A stretch of 64,000 bases of DNA, taken from positions 1 through 64,000 of the forward strand of contig CAZLOS010000003.1 of assembly GCA_964561215.1 (NCBI GenBank). The letters run 5' to 3'. The stretch's first letter is position 1; every line of letters starts with the position of its first letter. Source of the stretch: JAJFUV01 sp964561215 (GTDB taxonomy: Bacteria > Acidobacteriota > Terriglobia > Bryobacterales > Bryobacteraceae). Made by a program: the position numbers and the translations under genes. The notes beneath the pieces were generated by a model that was not told the DNA's origin, did no database searches, and saw only the letters and a list, made by a program, of their open reading frames with translations. Of this stretch, positions 1 through 9,620 are shown in pieces.

Positions 1-254
1 CCAACGTCCGCTACTCGCCGTGGCGCTTCAGCAATCTGCGCGCCGATGGTCAGGCGCGGTGGGACTTCTCCATCTTCAAGAATTTCCTGGTCAAGGAGAA
101 GTTGACCGTGCAGTACCGCGCTGAAATCGTCAACGCCTGGAACCATCCCAACCTGCTGACTCCGGATATGACCCCGACCAGCAGCACCTTCGGGATGATC
201 ACCACTCAGGATGCCACGCGTACCTGGGTCATGTCGTTGAAGCTGTCTTTCTAA
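1..254 (+). CDS. TonB-dependent receptor, C-terminal fragment cut by window edge
   Basis: The frame is open from base 3 to the TAA at 252-254 and encodes only the last ~83 residues of an outer-membrane beta-barrel receptor. It ends in a hydrophobic strand finishing in Phe (LKLSF), the usual C-terminal signature for outer-membrane insertion. The first ~85 bases are almost identical to 5869-5953, inside the complete receptor gene at 2648-6121, and the protein ends match nearly residue for residue. The fragment is therefore the end of a paralogous upstream copy. A ceramidase-like gene follows at 359, the same order as after the complete copy. Substrate is unknown. Confidence 0.9.
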   Translation, partial: NVRYSPWRFSNLRADGQARWDFSIFKNFLVKEKLTVQYRAEIVNAWNHPNLLTPDMTPTSSTFGMITTQDATRTWVMSLKLSF

Positions 255-358
255 ACCGCCGGATCGGAGAGACTTACTCAGCCGATCCCGTGCAGTAGAA
301 GTGTTGGGCGGCCACCCGCGGCGGTGACCGCCCAGCGCACTACGCTTATAACATCAAC

Positions 359-1687
359 ATGTTCAAATATTTCGCCAAATTGGCTATCTTCCTGGCCGCC
401 GTCGCGGCTTTCGCGCAAACGGATTGGAAAGCGGGTGCAGCCAAGCTCGTGATTACTCCCAAGGAGCCGATCTGGATGGCTGGTTTCGGCTCCCGCGACA
501 GGCCGTCGGAGGGCGTCCGCCAGGACATCTACGTGCGCGCGCTGGCGTTGCAGGACGCAAGCGAGAAGACCTTCGTGCTGGTCACGCTCGACCTGGCAGC
601 CGTGGAGCGTGAGATGTCGGACGCGATGGCGGCGCAGTGCCTGAAGCGTTATGGGCTCTCGCGGGACCGCCTGGTGCTGAACGTTTCGCACACCCATAGC
701 GGTCCGGTGGCGGGACTTGTTCCGCTGCCCCTGTATGACCTCACGCCCGAGCAGCGCGATGTCGTCGCTCGCTACACTACGGAGTTGATCGAGAAGGCGG
801 TCGACGTGGTGGGCATGGCGATCCAGGACCTGGCGCCGGCGAACCTGAGTTTCGAACAGGGGCTGGCCGGTATCGCCGTGAATCGCCGGCGAGTCGGGCG
901 GAGATCGTTGCCCGGTCCGGTGGATCACGATGTGCCGGTGCTGGCTGTACGCGATCCGGCGGGCAAGTTGCGCGCGGTCGTGGTAGGGTACGCCTGCCAC
1001 GCCACCATGCTCAGCGACTACAAGATCAGCAACGACTATCCAGGCTACGCGCGAGAAGCGATCGAGAAGGCTAATCCAGGCGCGCTGGCGATGTTCGTAC
1101 AAGGCTGCGGCGCAGATTCCAACGCGTTCCCGCGCGCGGGGGAGGAGTTGTGCCAAAGGCGCGGCGAGATGCTCGCCGCCGCCGTCGAACTGGTGCTGAA
1201 AGGCAAAATGAAGCCGGTATCGGGCCCGCTGCGGGGCGCCTTTGATCGCGTGGACCTGCCATACCACGAGATGCTGACGCGCGAGGAACTGCGGAAGCGG
1301 CTGGAGCACAAGACGAAAATCTACCGCACGACGGCGCGCTATCTGCTGGACCGACTCGACCGCGACGGCAAGTTCCCGAATAGCTGCTCCTGCCCGATTC
1401 AGGTCTGGCGGTTCGGCGACGGCCTGAAATTCATCGTCCTGGGCGGCGAGGATGTGGTGGACTACTCACTGCGGCTCAAGAATCAATATGGGTTTGACAA
1501 CACCTGGGTGGCGGGCTACTCGAACGACGTTCCCGCCTATATTCCCTCCAAGCGCGTGGTTCAGGAGGGCGGATACGAGGGGGGCGAGGCGCTGGTGTTT
1601 TTCGGCCGTCCCGGCAAGTTCAGTGCGGCCGTGGAAGAGATCATCGTCGAGAAGGTAGGCGATTTAATGGAGCGCACCGCCCATTGA
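359..1687 (+). CDS. Neutral/alkaline ceramidase-like secreted hydrolase, copy 1
   Basis: A 442-residue protein with a signal peptide (cleavage near AFAQ, residue 20). It resembles the N-terminal catalytic domain of neutral/alkaline non-lysosomal ceramidases, zinc enzymes that cleave N-acyl bonds. The likely zinc and active-site signatures are SHTHS (His111, His113), YACH (His214) and QGCGADSN (248-255). Full ceramidases are about 650-750 residues with a C-terminal Ig-like domain; that domain is absent, so the true substrate may differ (another N-acyl or amide compound). It lies about 100 bp after a receptor gene and has a close paralog of identical length at 6199-7527 after the second receptor. 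The receptor/hydrolase pairing suggests the two act on the same compound. Confidence 0.85.
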   Translation: MFKYFAKLAIFLAAVAAFAQTDWKAGAAKLVITPKEPIWMAGFGSRDRPSEGVRQDIYVRALALQDASEKTFVLVTLDLAAVEREMSDAMAAQCLKRYGLSRDRLVLNVSHTHSGPVAGLVPLPLYDLTPEQRDVVARYTTELIEKAVDVVGMAIQDLAPANLSFEQGLAGIAVNRRRVGRRSLPGPVDHDVPVLAVRDPAGKLRAVVVGYACHATMLSDYKISNDYPGYAREAIEKANPGALAMFVQGCGADSNAFPRAGEELCQRRGEMLAAAVELVLKGKMKPVSGPLRGAFDRVDLPYHEMLTREELRKRLEHKTKIYRTTARYLLDRLDRDGKFPNSCSCPIQVWRFGDGLKFIVLGGEDVVDYSLRLKNQYGFDNTWVAGYSNDVPAYIPSKRVVQEGGYEGGEALVFFGRPGKFSAAVEEIIVEKVGDLMERTAH

Positions 1688-1732
1688 ACCCGGGCGGGCG
1701 CGATTATACGCAGGGTGCCAGGAGGCGCCACA

Positions 1733-2443
1733 ATGCACAAGAAAATCGGAATTCTGGGTGGCTTAAGCCCGGAATCGACCGTGGCCTACTACGAGCACAT
1801 TACGCGATCATATGTAGCCCGTTTCGGAGATTGCGGTTATCCGGAGATCCTCGTTTATAGCGTCAATTTCCAGCAGTACATGGATTGGCAGCGCCGGAAC
1901 CAGTGGGCCGAAGCGGCCCAGGCGATGGCGGACTCGCTGAACGCGCTGCATGGCGCGGGAGCCGACTTCGGCCTCATTTCAACCAACACGATGCACCTGG
2001 TCTTTGACGAAGTGCAAGCGAAGGTCGATATGCCGCTGCTGAGCATCGTCGAGACCACCGCGCGGGCGGTTGGAGCAGCCAACATCAAGACCGTCGGGCT
2101 GCTTGGATCCGTGTTCACCATGCGGGAGAACTTCTACCGCAACGGACTCAAGCGGGCCGGCATCGAGACGCTGGTACCCGAACCGGCCGATCACGAACGC
2201 ATCAACGAAATCATTTTCGGGGAACTCTGCCGCGGCGTGCGCCGCCCGGAATCCCGCCGCTTCTTACAGACCGTGATGGAAGGGTTATGCCGCCGGGGTG
2301 CCGGGGGCGTCATCCTTGGATGCACGGAAATCCCCTTGCTGGTCACCCAGAAGGATTGCCGAGTCCCGCTGTTCGACACCACGGCCCTGCATGCGCAGCG
2401 CGCCCTGGACTACGCGATCTCGCGAGGTGGCAACGGGCATTAG
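1733..2443 (+). CDS. Aspartate/glutamate racemase family protein (YgeA-like)
   Basis: A 236-residue protein of the PLP-independent aspartate/glutamate racemase family, which interconverts L- and D-amino acids using two opposed active-site residues. The N-terminus shows the glycine-rich KIGILGGLSPEST. The first catalytic position, usually Cys in ACNTAH, is Thr84 in STNTMH; the second is present as Cys197 in GCTEIPLL. A Thr/Cys pair is also found in E. coli YgeA, a broad-specificity racemase. The ATG at 1733 is preferred over an in-frame GTG at 1715 because AGGAGG lies at 1720-1725 with 7-bp spacing. The gene is 45 bp after the ceramidase-like gene, so it may be cotranscribed; it has no counterpart after the second ceramidase copy. 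Confidence 0.85.
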   Translation: MHKKIGILGGLSPESTVAYYEHITRSYVARFGDCGYPEILVYSVNFQQYMDWQRRNQWAEAAQAMADSLNALHGAGADFGLISTNTMHLVFDEVQAKVDMPLLSIVETTARAVGAANIKTVGLLGSVFTMRENFYRNGLKRAGIETLVPEPADHERINEIIFGELCRGVRRPESRRFLQTVMEGLCRRGAGGVILGCTEIPLLVTQKDCRVPLFDTTALHAQRALDYAISRGGNGH

Positions 2444-2647
2444 CACCACTCTGATAGGCGCAAGAGGAGGAAGCTCCAGCCGGTATTGCACCCGGCGTGA
2501 AACCACCTCATCGCGCCTTTGCCATTGCGGGTGTCGATGTGTCTGATGCCTGCGAAACAATCGTGTTCGACAGAATCGCGGCGCCTTTGGGCGTCGTGGA
2601 TTGCATTTTGATTTGAGACATTTGGGATATTTGATAGGGAAAATCTT

Positions 2648-5600
2648 ATGCTAACTCAATGCAAGTGTTCGGTGGCCGCGATCATGGTCGCGGCCTTCCT
2701 GATTATGAGTTGTTGTCTGCGTGCCCAGGATGCGCGCGGGACTATCCTGGGCCACGTCGCGGATTCTAGCGGCGCGGTTATCACCGGCGCGGATGTGCGC
2801 GCCACCAACACGGAAACGGGTGTTTCGGCCGTTTCCAAAAGCAATGAAGCCGGCAATTTCGTCCTGGCCTACTTGCTGCCCGGCGTGTATAGGGTAGAGG
2901 CTGAGTTCAAGGGCTTCAAGAAGTTCATGCGCCAGGGCATCCAGGTGCGCGTCGGCGACCAGGTACGGGTGGATATCCCGCTGGAAATCGGCAATCAAAC
3001 GGAAACCGTCCAGGTCACCGCGGAGACGCCGCTGCTCGATACGGTCGATGCGTCTCTTGGCCAGGTGGTGGACCAACGCCAGATCCAGGAACTACCGTCG
3101 TTCGGCGGCGCGCCCTATAACCTGGCGCTGATGGCGCCCGGCATGATCAATACGACGAACCTCCGCCAGCGCTATGTAGGCACGCCTGCCGCGCAGGGCG
3201 ACTTCGCGGTGGACGGCACGGGTCAGAAGAATAGCGACTTCACCATCGACGGTGTTCCCAACAGTATGGACAAGGGCATTGTCTTCGTGCCGCCGCAGAT
3301 GTCCGTTAGTGAATTCAAGGTTCAGAGTCTGTCATACGACGCCTCCATCGGCCATACCGCCGGGGCGCTGGTGAACGTCAGCCTGAAGAGCGGCACCAAC
3401 GATCTGCACGGCGAGGCCCACTGGTTCCTGCGCAACAAGGTGTTCGATACGCCGACGATCTTCCAGAACCGCGCGGGTCAGAAGGTGGCGCCATTCCAGG
3501 ACCATCGATACGGTCTGAGCGGGGGCGGCCCGGTGTATCTCCCGAAGGTTTACGACGGCAGGAACAAGACCTTCTGGTTCTATCTGTGGGAAGCCAACGA
3601 AGTTAAGTACAGCTACGATTACGTGAACACCGTGCCCACCGCCGCCATGAAGCAGGGCGATCTGTCGGGGCTTCTGGCTTTGGGCGGCACATACCAGGTT
3701 TACGATCCCTTCAGCACCCAAGCCGTCTCGGGTGGCAAATTCCAACGGACGCCGATCGCGGGAAACATCATCCCAAAGAGTCTCCTGGACCCCGTGGCGC
3801 TGAAGATCATGACCCATTGGCCTGAACCGAACCAACTCGGCACCAAGGATTTTAAGAACAACCACTTCGTCAGCTATGCCGGCCCATTTCCGGTGTGGAC
3901 GCACATGGCTCGTGTGGACCACGCCTTCAATCCCAACCACCGCGTCTACTTCCGCCTCATGAGAGAAGGATTCTACAGCCTGTCGAACCGCCGGTTCCTG
4001 GACGACAACGACGGTCTGGACTCCAGACAGGACAAGTGGGGCTTTGCACTGGACGACGTTTACGTGTTCAATCCCAGCTTCTTCATGGACATACGCTACG
4101 GACTTGCTTACCGCTGGGGCCGCAACAAGAGCTTCACGCAAGGTTACGACCTGAGTTCCCTGGGATTCTCGTCGAATCTTCTTTCCCAGTTGCCTGGCAA
4201 GGAACTGGCTACGTTCCCCAAGGTGGTGGTGTCGCCGTTCAATACACTCCAGAACAGTTCATCGAGCGGCAAGTGGGGTACCACGGTGAGTTCGTTGGAC
4301 GCTAGCTTCACCAAGCTTCAAGGCAGACACAGCATCAAGTTCGGCGCCGCGCTCCGCGATACGCGGGAGACTTCGAACTACTTCACGAACGACGTAAGCC
4401 CGTATCTCGCTTACGGCAGCACCTATACAAACGGCCCGTACAACACCTCGTCGGCACCGACGGTGGGAGGCGAAATCGCCTCATTCCTGCTGGGTCTTCC
4501 GTCTACATCCGCATACCTGGCCAAGTCCGCCAGCTACGCGGACCAGGAGACCTATTTGGGACTCTTTGTACATGATGACATCAATCTAACCCGCAGACTG
4601 ACTGTGAACTTTGGCGTGCGGTGGGAGTATGAGACGCCGGTCACGGAACGCTACAACCGGTCGGTGGCAGGCTTCGCCTTCGACCAGGTGAGTCCGGTCG
4701 CGGCGCAGGCCCAGGCTAACTACGCCGCCGGCACCCAGATCCCGGAGTTGCCTGCCAGCGCCTTCAAGGTGATGGGTGGCCTGACGTTCGCCGGATTGAA
4801 CGGCAATCCCCGCGGAAAGTGGATTGGAGAGAAGAACAACTTTATGCCGCGCGTCGGCTTGGCTTACCAGCTCAGACCGACCACGATTCTCCGTGCCGGC
4901 TACGGCATTTTCTTTGACTCAATTGGCATCAACGCCTACAACTCTATCCAGACAGGCTTCAGCACCTCCACACCGGTGCAGGTTTCGATGGACGGAGGCC
5001 TCACCTACATCGCGAACACGGCCAATCCGTTTCCGAACGGATTGATCCAGCCCCAGGGCGCCGCCGGCGGGTTGTCCACCAACCTTGGCCAGGCAGTCAG
5101 CTTTTACGCCAAGAATCGCTTGAACCCGTATAACCAACGGTGGTCTTTCGGAGTTCAGCATCTGCTTCCCGGCCAGTTGAAGGCTGAGGTGACTTATGTG
5201 GGCAACCGCGGCACGCGGCTTCAGGTCGCTCGGAATATTAATACACTTCCGCAGCAATACTTGAGCAAGTCGCTGGTTCGCGATCAGACTACGATCAACT
5301 ACCTTGCCCAGGTCTTTCCGAACCCTTTCTATGGCACCAATTCGATCTACGGCAAGAACATCTCGCGCCAGGGGCTGCTATATCCGTATCCGCAGTTCGG
5401 CAGCGTATCGGTGACCGAGCCGATCGGTTACTCCTGGTATCATGCCCTGCAAGCCGGTGTGGAGAGGCGTTTCTCGAAGGGCTTCATGTTCATGATGAAC
5501 TACACGTTCTCGCGGTCGATGGACGCCATGGCCTTCCTGAACGCGAGCGATCCAATGCCGTACGAGTCGCTGTCGACCCAGGACCGGCCGCACCGTGTCG

Positions 5601-6121
5601 TCATCAGCGGTATCTATGAGTTGCCCTTCGGGCGCAAGCGGCCGATAGGCGCGAACATGCCATCGGTGCTCAATTTCTTCGCCGGCGGCTGGCAACTCAA
5701 CGGCGTGGTGCAGCGCCAAAGCGGTCAAGCGCTGGAATGGGGCGATGTGTGGACGCTGTTCACGGGTGATTCCACCAAGGTGGGGCTGTCCAAGAGTCAG
5801 CGCAGCGTGGACCGGTGGTTCAATACCGATGCCGGCTTCAACAAGGTCAGCAGTCAGCAGCTCGGATCCAACGTCCGCTACTCGCCGTGGCGCTTCAGCA
5901 ATCTGCGCGCCGATGGTCAGGCACGTTGGGACTTCTCCATTTTCAAGAATTTCCTGATTGCGGACAAGGTAACCGCGCAATTCCGGGCTGAAGTTGTCAA
6001 CGCCTGGAACCACCCCAACTTGATGACTCCGGTGATGACCCCGACCAGCAGTACCTTTGGGATGATCACCAGCCAGGACGCCACACGTACCTGGGTGATG
6101 TCTCTCAAGCTGTCTTTCTAG
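2648..6121 (+). CDS. TonB-dependent receptor with carboxypeptidase-regulatory-like domain
   Basis: A 1157-residue outer-membrane receptor of the Oar-like type common in Acidobacteria. Residues 1-26 are a signal peptide (ends LRAQ). Residues ~28-110 form a carboxypeptidase-regulatory-like beta-sandwich (TILGHVADSSGAVITGADV). A TonB plug follows with the FTIDGVPN segment, then a beta-barrel with repeated aromatic strands ending in LKLSF. Family knowledge: energised uptake of large or scarce substrates through TonB. It precedes a ceramidase-like gene by 77 bp, with a hairpin between them. The 204 bp before it (2444-2647) contain no gene I can support. The partial receptor at the window start is its paralog. 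Confidence 0.93.
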   Translation: MLTQCKCSVAAIMVAAFLIMSCCLRAQDARGTILGHVADSSGAVITGADVRATNTETGVSAVSKSNEAGNFVLAYLLPGVYRVEAEFKGFKKFMRQGIQVRVGDQVRVDIPLEIGNQTETVQVTAETPLLDTVDASLGQVVDQRQIQELPSFGGAPYNLALMAPGMINTTNLRQRYVGTPAAQGDFAVDGTGQKNSDFTIDGVPNSMDKGIVFVPPQMSVSEFKVQSLSYDASIGHTAGALVNVSLKSGTNDLHGEAHWFLRNKVFDTPTIFQNRAGQKVAPFQDHRYGLSGGGPVYLPKVYDGRNKTFWFYLWEANEVKYSYDYVNTVPTAAMKQGDLSGLLALGGTYQVYDPFSTQAVSGGKFQRTPIAGNIIPKSLLDPVALKIMTHWPEPNQLGTKDFKNNHFVSYAGPFPVWTHMARVDHAFNPNHRVYFRLMREGFYSLSNRRFLDDNDGLDSRQDKWGFALDDVYVFNPSFFMDIRYGLAYRWGRNKSFTQGYDLSSLGFSSNLLSQLPGKELATFPKVVVSPFNTLQNSSSSGKWGTTVSSLDASFTKLQGRHSIKFGAALRDTRETSNYFTNDVSPYLAYGSTYTNGPYNTSSAPTVGGEIASFLLGLPSTSAYLAKSASYADQETYLGLFVHDDINLTRRLTVNFGVRWEYETPVTERYNRSVAGFAFDQVSPVAAQAQANYAAGTQIPELPASAFKVMGGLTFAGLNGNPRGKWIGEKNNFMPRVGLAYQLRPTTILRAGYGIFFDSIGINAYNSIQTGFSTSTPVQVSMDGGLTYIANTANPFPNGLIQPQGAAGGLSTNLGQAVSFYAKNRLNPYNQRWSFGVQHLLPGQLKAEVTYVGNRGTRLQVARNINTLPQQYLSKSLVRDQTTINYLAQVFPNPFYGTNSIYGKNISRQGLLYPYPQFGSVSVTEPIGYSWYHALQAGVERRFSKGFMFMMNYTFSRSMDAMAFLNASDPMPYESLSTQDRPHRVVISGIYELPFGRKRPIGANMPSVLNFFAGGWQLNGVVQRQSGQALEWGDVWTLFTGDSTKVGLSKSQRSVDRWFNTDAGFNKVSSQQLGSNVRYSPWRFSNLRADGQARWDFSIFKNFLIADKVTAQFRAEVVNAWNHPNLMTPVMTPTSSTFGMITSQDATRTWVMSLKLSF

Positions 6122-6139
6122 CATGATGCAGTCCTGCGA

Positions 6140-6186
6140 GGGCGCCGGGGATTCCTGCGAAGGAAGCCGTCCGGCGCCCTTGTTAT
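6140..6186 (+). terminator. Hairpin between receptor and ceramidase-like genes
   Basis: GGGCGCCGG (6140-6148) pairs perfectly with CCGGCGCCC (6171-6179). The loop holds a second small stem (TTCCT/AGGAA around GCGA). TTGTTATTG follows, a weak T-tract. It could be an attenuating terminator or an mRNA-stabilising hairpin, since the downstream gene starts only 12 bp later. Confidence 0.55.
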
Positions 6187-6198
6187 TGTGAGGTAATC

Positions 6199-7527
6199 AT
6201 GTTCAAACACAGCGCCAGGGTGGTTCTCTTTCTGGTCGCCGTCACAGCCTTCGCTCAAACGGATTGGAAAACCGGCGCAGCAAAACTTGTGATTACTCCC
6301 AAGGAGCCGATCCGGATGGCCGGCTTCGGTTTCCGCGAGCGGCCCTCGGAGGGCGTCCGCCAGGACATTTACGTACGCGCGCTGGCCTTACAGGACGCGA
6401 GTGCGAAGACGTCGGTGCTGGTCACGCTGGATCTGACTACCGTTGAGCGCCAGATGGCGGATGAGATTTCCGCGCAGTGCCGACAACGCTATGGTCTGAC
6501 ACGGGACCGCCTGGTGCTGAATGTGTCACACACTCATAGCTCCCCCCTCGCTGGACTGGTGTTAATGCCGCTTTACGACCTCACGCCCGCGGAGCGGGAC
6601 GTCGTGCGGCGCTACACCGCTGGTCTGATCGCCAAGACAGTGGACGTCGTGGGCATGGCGATTCAGAACCTGGCTCCGGCCAGCCTGAGTTTTGAACAGG
6701 GGCTGGCTGGCATCGCCGTGAACCGCCGGCGTGTGAACCAGCGGTCGTTGCCCGGCCCGGTGGATCAGGATGTGCCGGTGCTGGCAGTGCGCGATGGAAC
6801 CGGGAAACTGCGAGCTGTAGTTGCCGGTTACGCGTGCCATCCAACTACATTGAATGATTACCGCATCAGCAACGACTATCCGGGATATGCTTTGGAAGCG
6901 ATCGAGAAGGCGCACCCTGGCGCTCTGGCGATGTTCGTACAAGGTTGCGGCGCGGACGCCAACGCTCTTCCACGCAGTGGTGAGGAGTTGTGCCGTATGC
7001 GGGGTGCGATTCTCGCCGCGGCTGTGGAGCAGGTTCTGAATGGAAAAATGAAGCCCTTAACAGGGCCATTGCGTGCCGCCTTTGAAACCGTAGACTTGCC
7101 TTTCCATTCATTCCTGACAAGGGAACAGTTGCAGAAGCATTTGGAAAGCAGGACGAAGATGTACCGGGCCACGGCACGCTATATACTCGGCGCGGTTGAC
7201 CGCAACGGAAAGTTCCCGGACCATTGTTCCTGGCCGGTTCAGGTCTGGCAATTCGGGAACAGCCTGAAGTTCATCGTCCTGGGTGGCGATGTTGTGGTCG
7301 ATTATTCGCTTCGCTTCAAGAGCCAGTACGGCTTCGACAACACCTGGGTGGCCGGCTACTCAAATGACATGCCGGCTTACATCCCCTCGAAGCGCGTGTT
7401 GCAGGAAGGTGGCTACGAGGGCGGCGAGTCCTTGATCTTTTTCGGCCACGCGGGTAAATTCAGTGCAGCCGTGGAGGAGATCGTCGCCGAGAAGGTCAAC
7501 GATTTGGTGGAGCGCACCGCCAGATAG
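6199..7527 (+). CDS. Neutral/alkaline ceramidase-like secreted hydrolase, copy 2
   Basis: A 442-residue paralog of the protein at 359-1687, with the same length and the same signatures: signal peptide ending AFAQ, SHTHS with zinc-type histidines, YACH and QGCGADAN. The two genes stay highly similar at DNA level over long stretches, for example the segment encoding VITPKEPI. As in copy 1, the C-terminal domain of full ceramidases is missing. The ATG at 6199 has GAGG seven bases upstream. It follows the complete receptor at 2648-6121, so the receptor-hydrolase module is duplicated. Substrate is not certain; an N-acyl lipid is a family-based guess. Confidence 0.85.
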   Translation: MFKHSARVVLFLVAVTAFAQTDWKTGAAKLVITPKEPIRMAGFGFRERPSEGVRQDIYVRALALQDASAKTSVLVTLDLTTVERQMADEISAQCRQRYGLTRDRLVLNVSHTHSSPLAGLVLMPLYDLTPAERDVVRRYTAGLIAKTVDVVGMAIQNLAPASLSFEQGLAGIAVNRRRVNQRSLPGPVDQDVPVLAVRDGTGKLRAVVAGYACHPTTLNDYRISNDYPGYALEAIEKAHPGALAMFVQGCGADANALPRSGEELCRMRGAILAAAVEQVLNGKMKPLTGPLRAAFETVDLPFHSFLTREQLQKHLESRTKMYRATARYILGAVDRNGKFPDHCSWPVQVWQFGNSLKFIVLGGDVVVDYSLRFKSQYGFDNTWVAGYSNDMPAYIPSKRVLQEGGYEGGESLIFFGHAGKFSAAVEEIVAEKVNDLVERTAR

Positions 7528-7588
7528 AGCTGTCCGGCACCACGGCGCCCGACGCACAGCGGCGACAGATGATAACGAGAGAGGTTAC

Positions 7589-9607
7589 ATGCAACGCAGA
7601 CATTTCCTGACGGGTTCGCTGGCGACAGCGTGGACAGCGCTTGACGCGGCTATTCCGGCCACGCCCGGGCACCCCGCCCTGATTCCTTACCCTCAGAAGA
7701 TCCAGTGGACCGGTGAAGGCTTCGCCTGCTCCACATACGCGCTGGAAGCCCCGGCCGAGGCGGGCTTTGCCGCAGCGGAACTAGCCGGCGCATTGGGTAC
7801 CGCGGGAGCGAAGCAGCGCGCTGGCGCGCCGAAGATCCTGCTGCGCTTCTCTGATGTAAATGGAGCCGGCAAGATCGGCGCGGGCGAGGCATATGAAATG
7901 GACGTGACGGCGAAGCGCATTACGATCACGGCGCCGAAGCCCTCCGGGCTGCTGTACGGCGTTGCCACGCTACGCCAGCTGATCATCCGCGGGGCGCACG
8001 GCCCCGCCATCGCCGGCTGCCGCATCACGGATTGGCCCGCATTCTCCTGGCGCGGTTTCATGCACGACGTGGGCCGCAACTATCAGGACATGGCGCTGCT
8101 GCGGCGGTTCATCGACGTGATGACGCGCTACAAGATGAATGTGTTCCACTTTCATCTTGCCGACGGACCCGGTTACCGGATCGAATGCCGCGTGCATCCC
8201 GAGTTGAATGCTCCATCAAGCTATCAGGCCACGCGACACCCGGGCAAGTATTACACCTACGCTGAGATCAACGAGCTTATCGCTTACTGCCGCCAGCGGA
8301 ACATCATGATCGTGCCGGAGATCGACATGCCCGGCCACAGCGAGTACTTCGATCGCGCATTCGGTTTCGACATGCAGGACGAGCGGGGCGTCAAGATCGT
8401 CGAAGATGTGTTGAACGAATTCATGGACCGCGTGGACACGCCGTTCCTGCACCTCGGCTCCGACGAGGTGGACGTTCGCAATCCGCGATTCATGAATCGC
8501 ATGGCCGGCCTGGTGCGCTCTCGTGGAAGGCAGGTCATGGCGTGGCGTCCGGGCAATCCGCCATCCGACAGATTTGTCTCGCAGATCTGGTCCTATGGCC
8601 CGAAACTCGACGCGCTTCCCGGAATTCCAATCGTGGATTCGCGCAACAACTACATCAATCACGTGGACCCCTTCCAGGCCCCCGTGCGCTTGCTGAACAT
8701 GGCTACGGCGGGTCAGGCGGAAGGGAACGGCATCGCCTGGGGCGGCATCCTCTGCCACTGGCCGGATCTCAATGTGAGCGACGTGATGAACATATACCGC
8801 CAGAGCCCGGTGTTTCCTTCTCTTCTGGCGGCGGCGGAGAATTACTGGCGCGGGCACATGCCGCATAATCCGCAATACTGGGCGAAGCTGCCGGAAGCCC
8901 CAAGCCCCGAACACGCCCGCTTCGCCGAATTCGAGGCACGGATGCTATCGCATCGCGATAAGTTCTTCAATGATTGGCCTTTCCCGTACCTCAAGCAGAC
9001 CGACATTCCGTGGAAGCTCATCGGCCCCTTCGATCACAAGGGTGACCTTGCGGCGCAGTTCTCGCCTGAACGGGAAATCCGGCCAAGCTACGTGGTGGAC
9101 GGCAAGACTTACCGCTGGACGGACGCCGTAGGCGCTACCATCGCCGTGAATCACTTCAAGTACGAGGGGTGGCGGACCGGAACCAAGCGGGGAACCGTCT
9201 ATGCCCTGACCTATGCCCGTGCGCCGCGCGAGATGACGGTGGGCTTTTGGATCGGGTTCAATGGTCCTTCGCGATCCAACCGCCGCCAGCAGCCCAACCC
9301 TCAACAAGGTGAATGGAGCACTGTAGGTTCGAAGATCTGGATCAACGATCGAGCTGTCGCGCCGCCCGTCTGGAAGCAACCGGGCCCCGTGGCAGACTTC
9401 GTCGAGACGCCGCTGGTGGATGAGGATTACTTCTACCGGCCTCCCACGCAGGTCACCTTGAAGGCCGGCTGGAACAAGATCCTGATCAAGTCGCCGAAAG
9501 CGGACGACACCTGGACCTGGCAGTTCACCTGCGTTCCCGTGCGGGTGGCCGGCGACCGCGTGCGCGAAGTGACGGAACTGCGTTTCTCGGCGAACCCCGG
9601 CGCGTAA
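7589..9607 (+). CDS. GH20 beta-N-acetylhexosaminidase-like secreted enzyme
   Basis: A 672-residue glycoside hydrolase. The ATG at 7589 is chosen because it opens an export signal starting MQRRHFLTG; 42 in-frame codons upstream overlap the preceding gene. Residues ~30-135 form the GH20b-type N-terminal domain, ~145-400 the (beta/alpha)8 barrel with PEIDMPGHSE and the catalytic Asp-Glu pair of HLGSDEV (Asp292, Glu293). Residues ~470-672 form an extra beta-sandwich-like module. GH20 enzymes remove terminal GlcNAc or GalNAc by substrate-assisted catalysis. It is 61 bp after the ceramidase copy on the same strand and may be cotranscribed. The extra C-terminal module probably binds carbohydrate (inference). 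Confidence 0.85.
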   Translation: MQRRHFLTGSLATAWTALDAAIPATPGHPALIPYPQKIQWTGEGFACSTYALEAPAEAGFAAAELAGALGTAGAKQRAGAPKILLRFSDVNGAGKIGAGEAYEMDVTAKRITITAPKPSGLLYGVATLRQLIIRGAHGPAIAGCRITDWPAFSWRGFMHDVGRNYQDMALLRRFIDVMTRYKMNVFHFHLADGPGYRIECRVHPELNAPSSYQATRHPGKYYTYAEINELIAYCRQRNIMIVPEIDMPGHSEYFDRAFGFDMQDERGVKIVEDVLNEFMDRVDTPFLHLGSDEVDVRNPRFMNRMAGLVRSRGRQVMAWRPGNPPSDRFVSQIWSYGPKLDALPGIPIVDSRNNYINHVDPFQAPVRLLNMATAGQAEGNGIAWGGILCHWPDLNVSDVMNIYRQSPVFPSLLAAAENYWRGHMPHNPQYWAKLPEAPSPEHARFAEFEARMLSHRDKFFNDWPFPYLKQTDIPWKLIGPFDHKGDLAAQFSPEREIRPSYVVDGKTYRWTDAVGATIAVNHFKYEGWRTGTKRGTVYALTYARAPREMTVGFWIGFNGPSRSNRRQQPNPQQGEWSTVGSKIWINDRAVAPPVWKQPGPVADFVETPLVDEDYFYRPPTQVTLKAGWNKILIKSPKADDTWTWQFTCVPVRVAGDRVREVTELRFSANPGA

Positions 9608-9620
9608 GCGCCACCGGAAT

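Noticed and set aside
278..1309. 343-codon minus-strand frame opposite ceramidase copy 1
   Set aside because: Shadow of a conserved secreted hydrolase; no motifs and His/Arg-rich composition.
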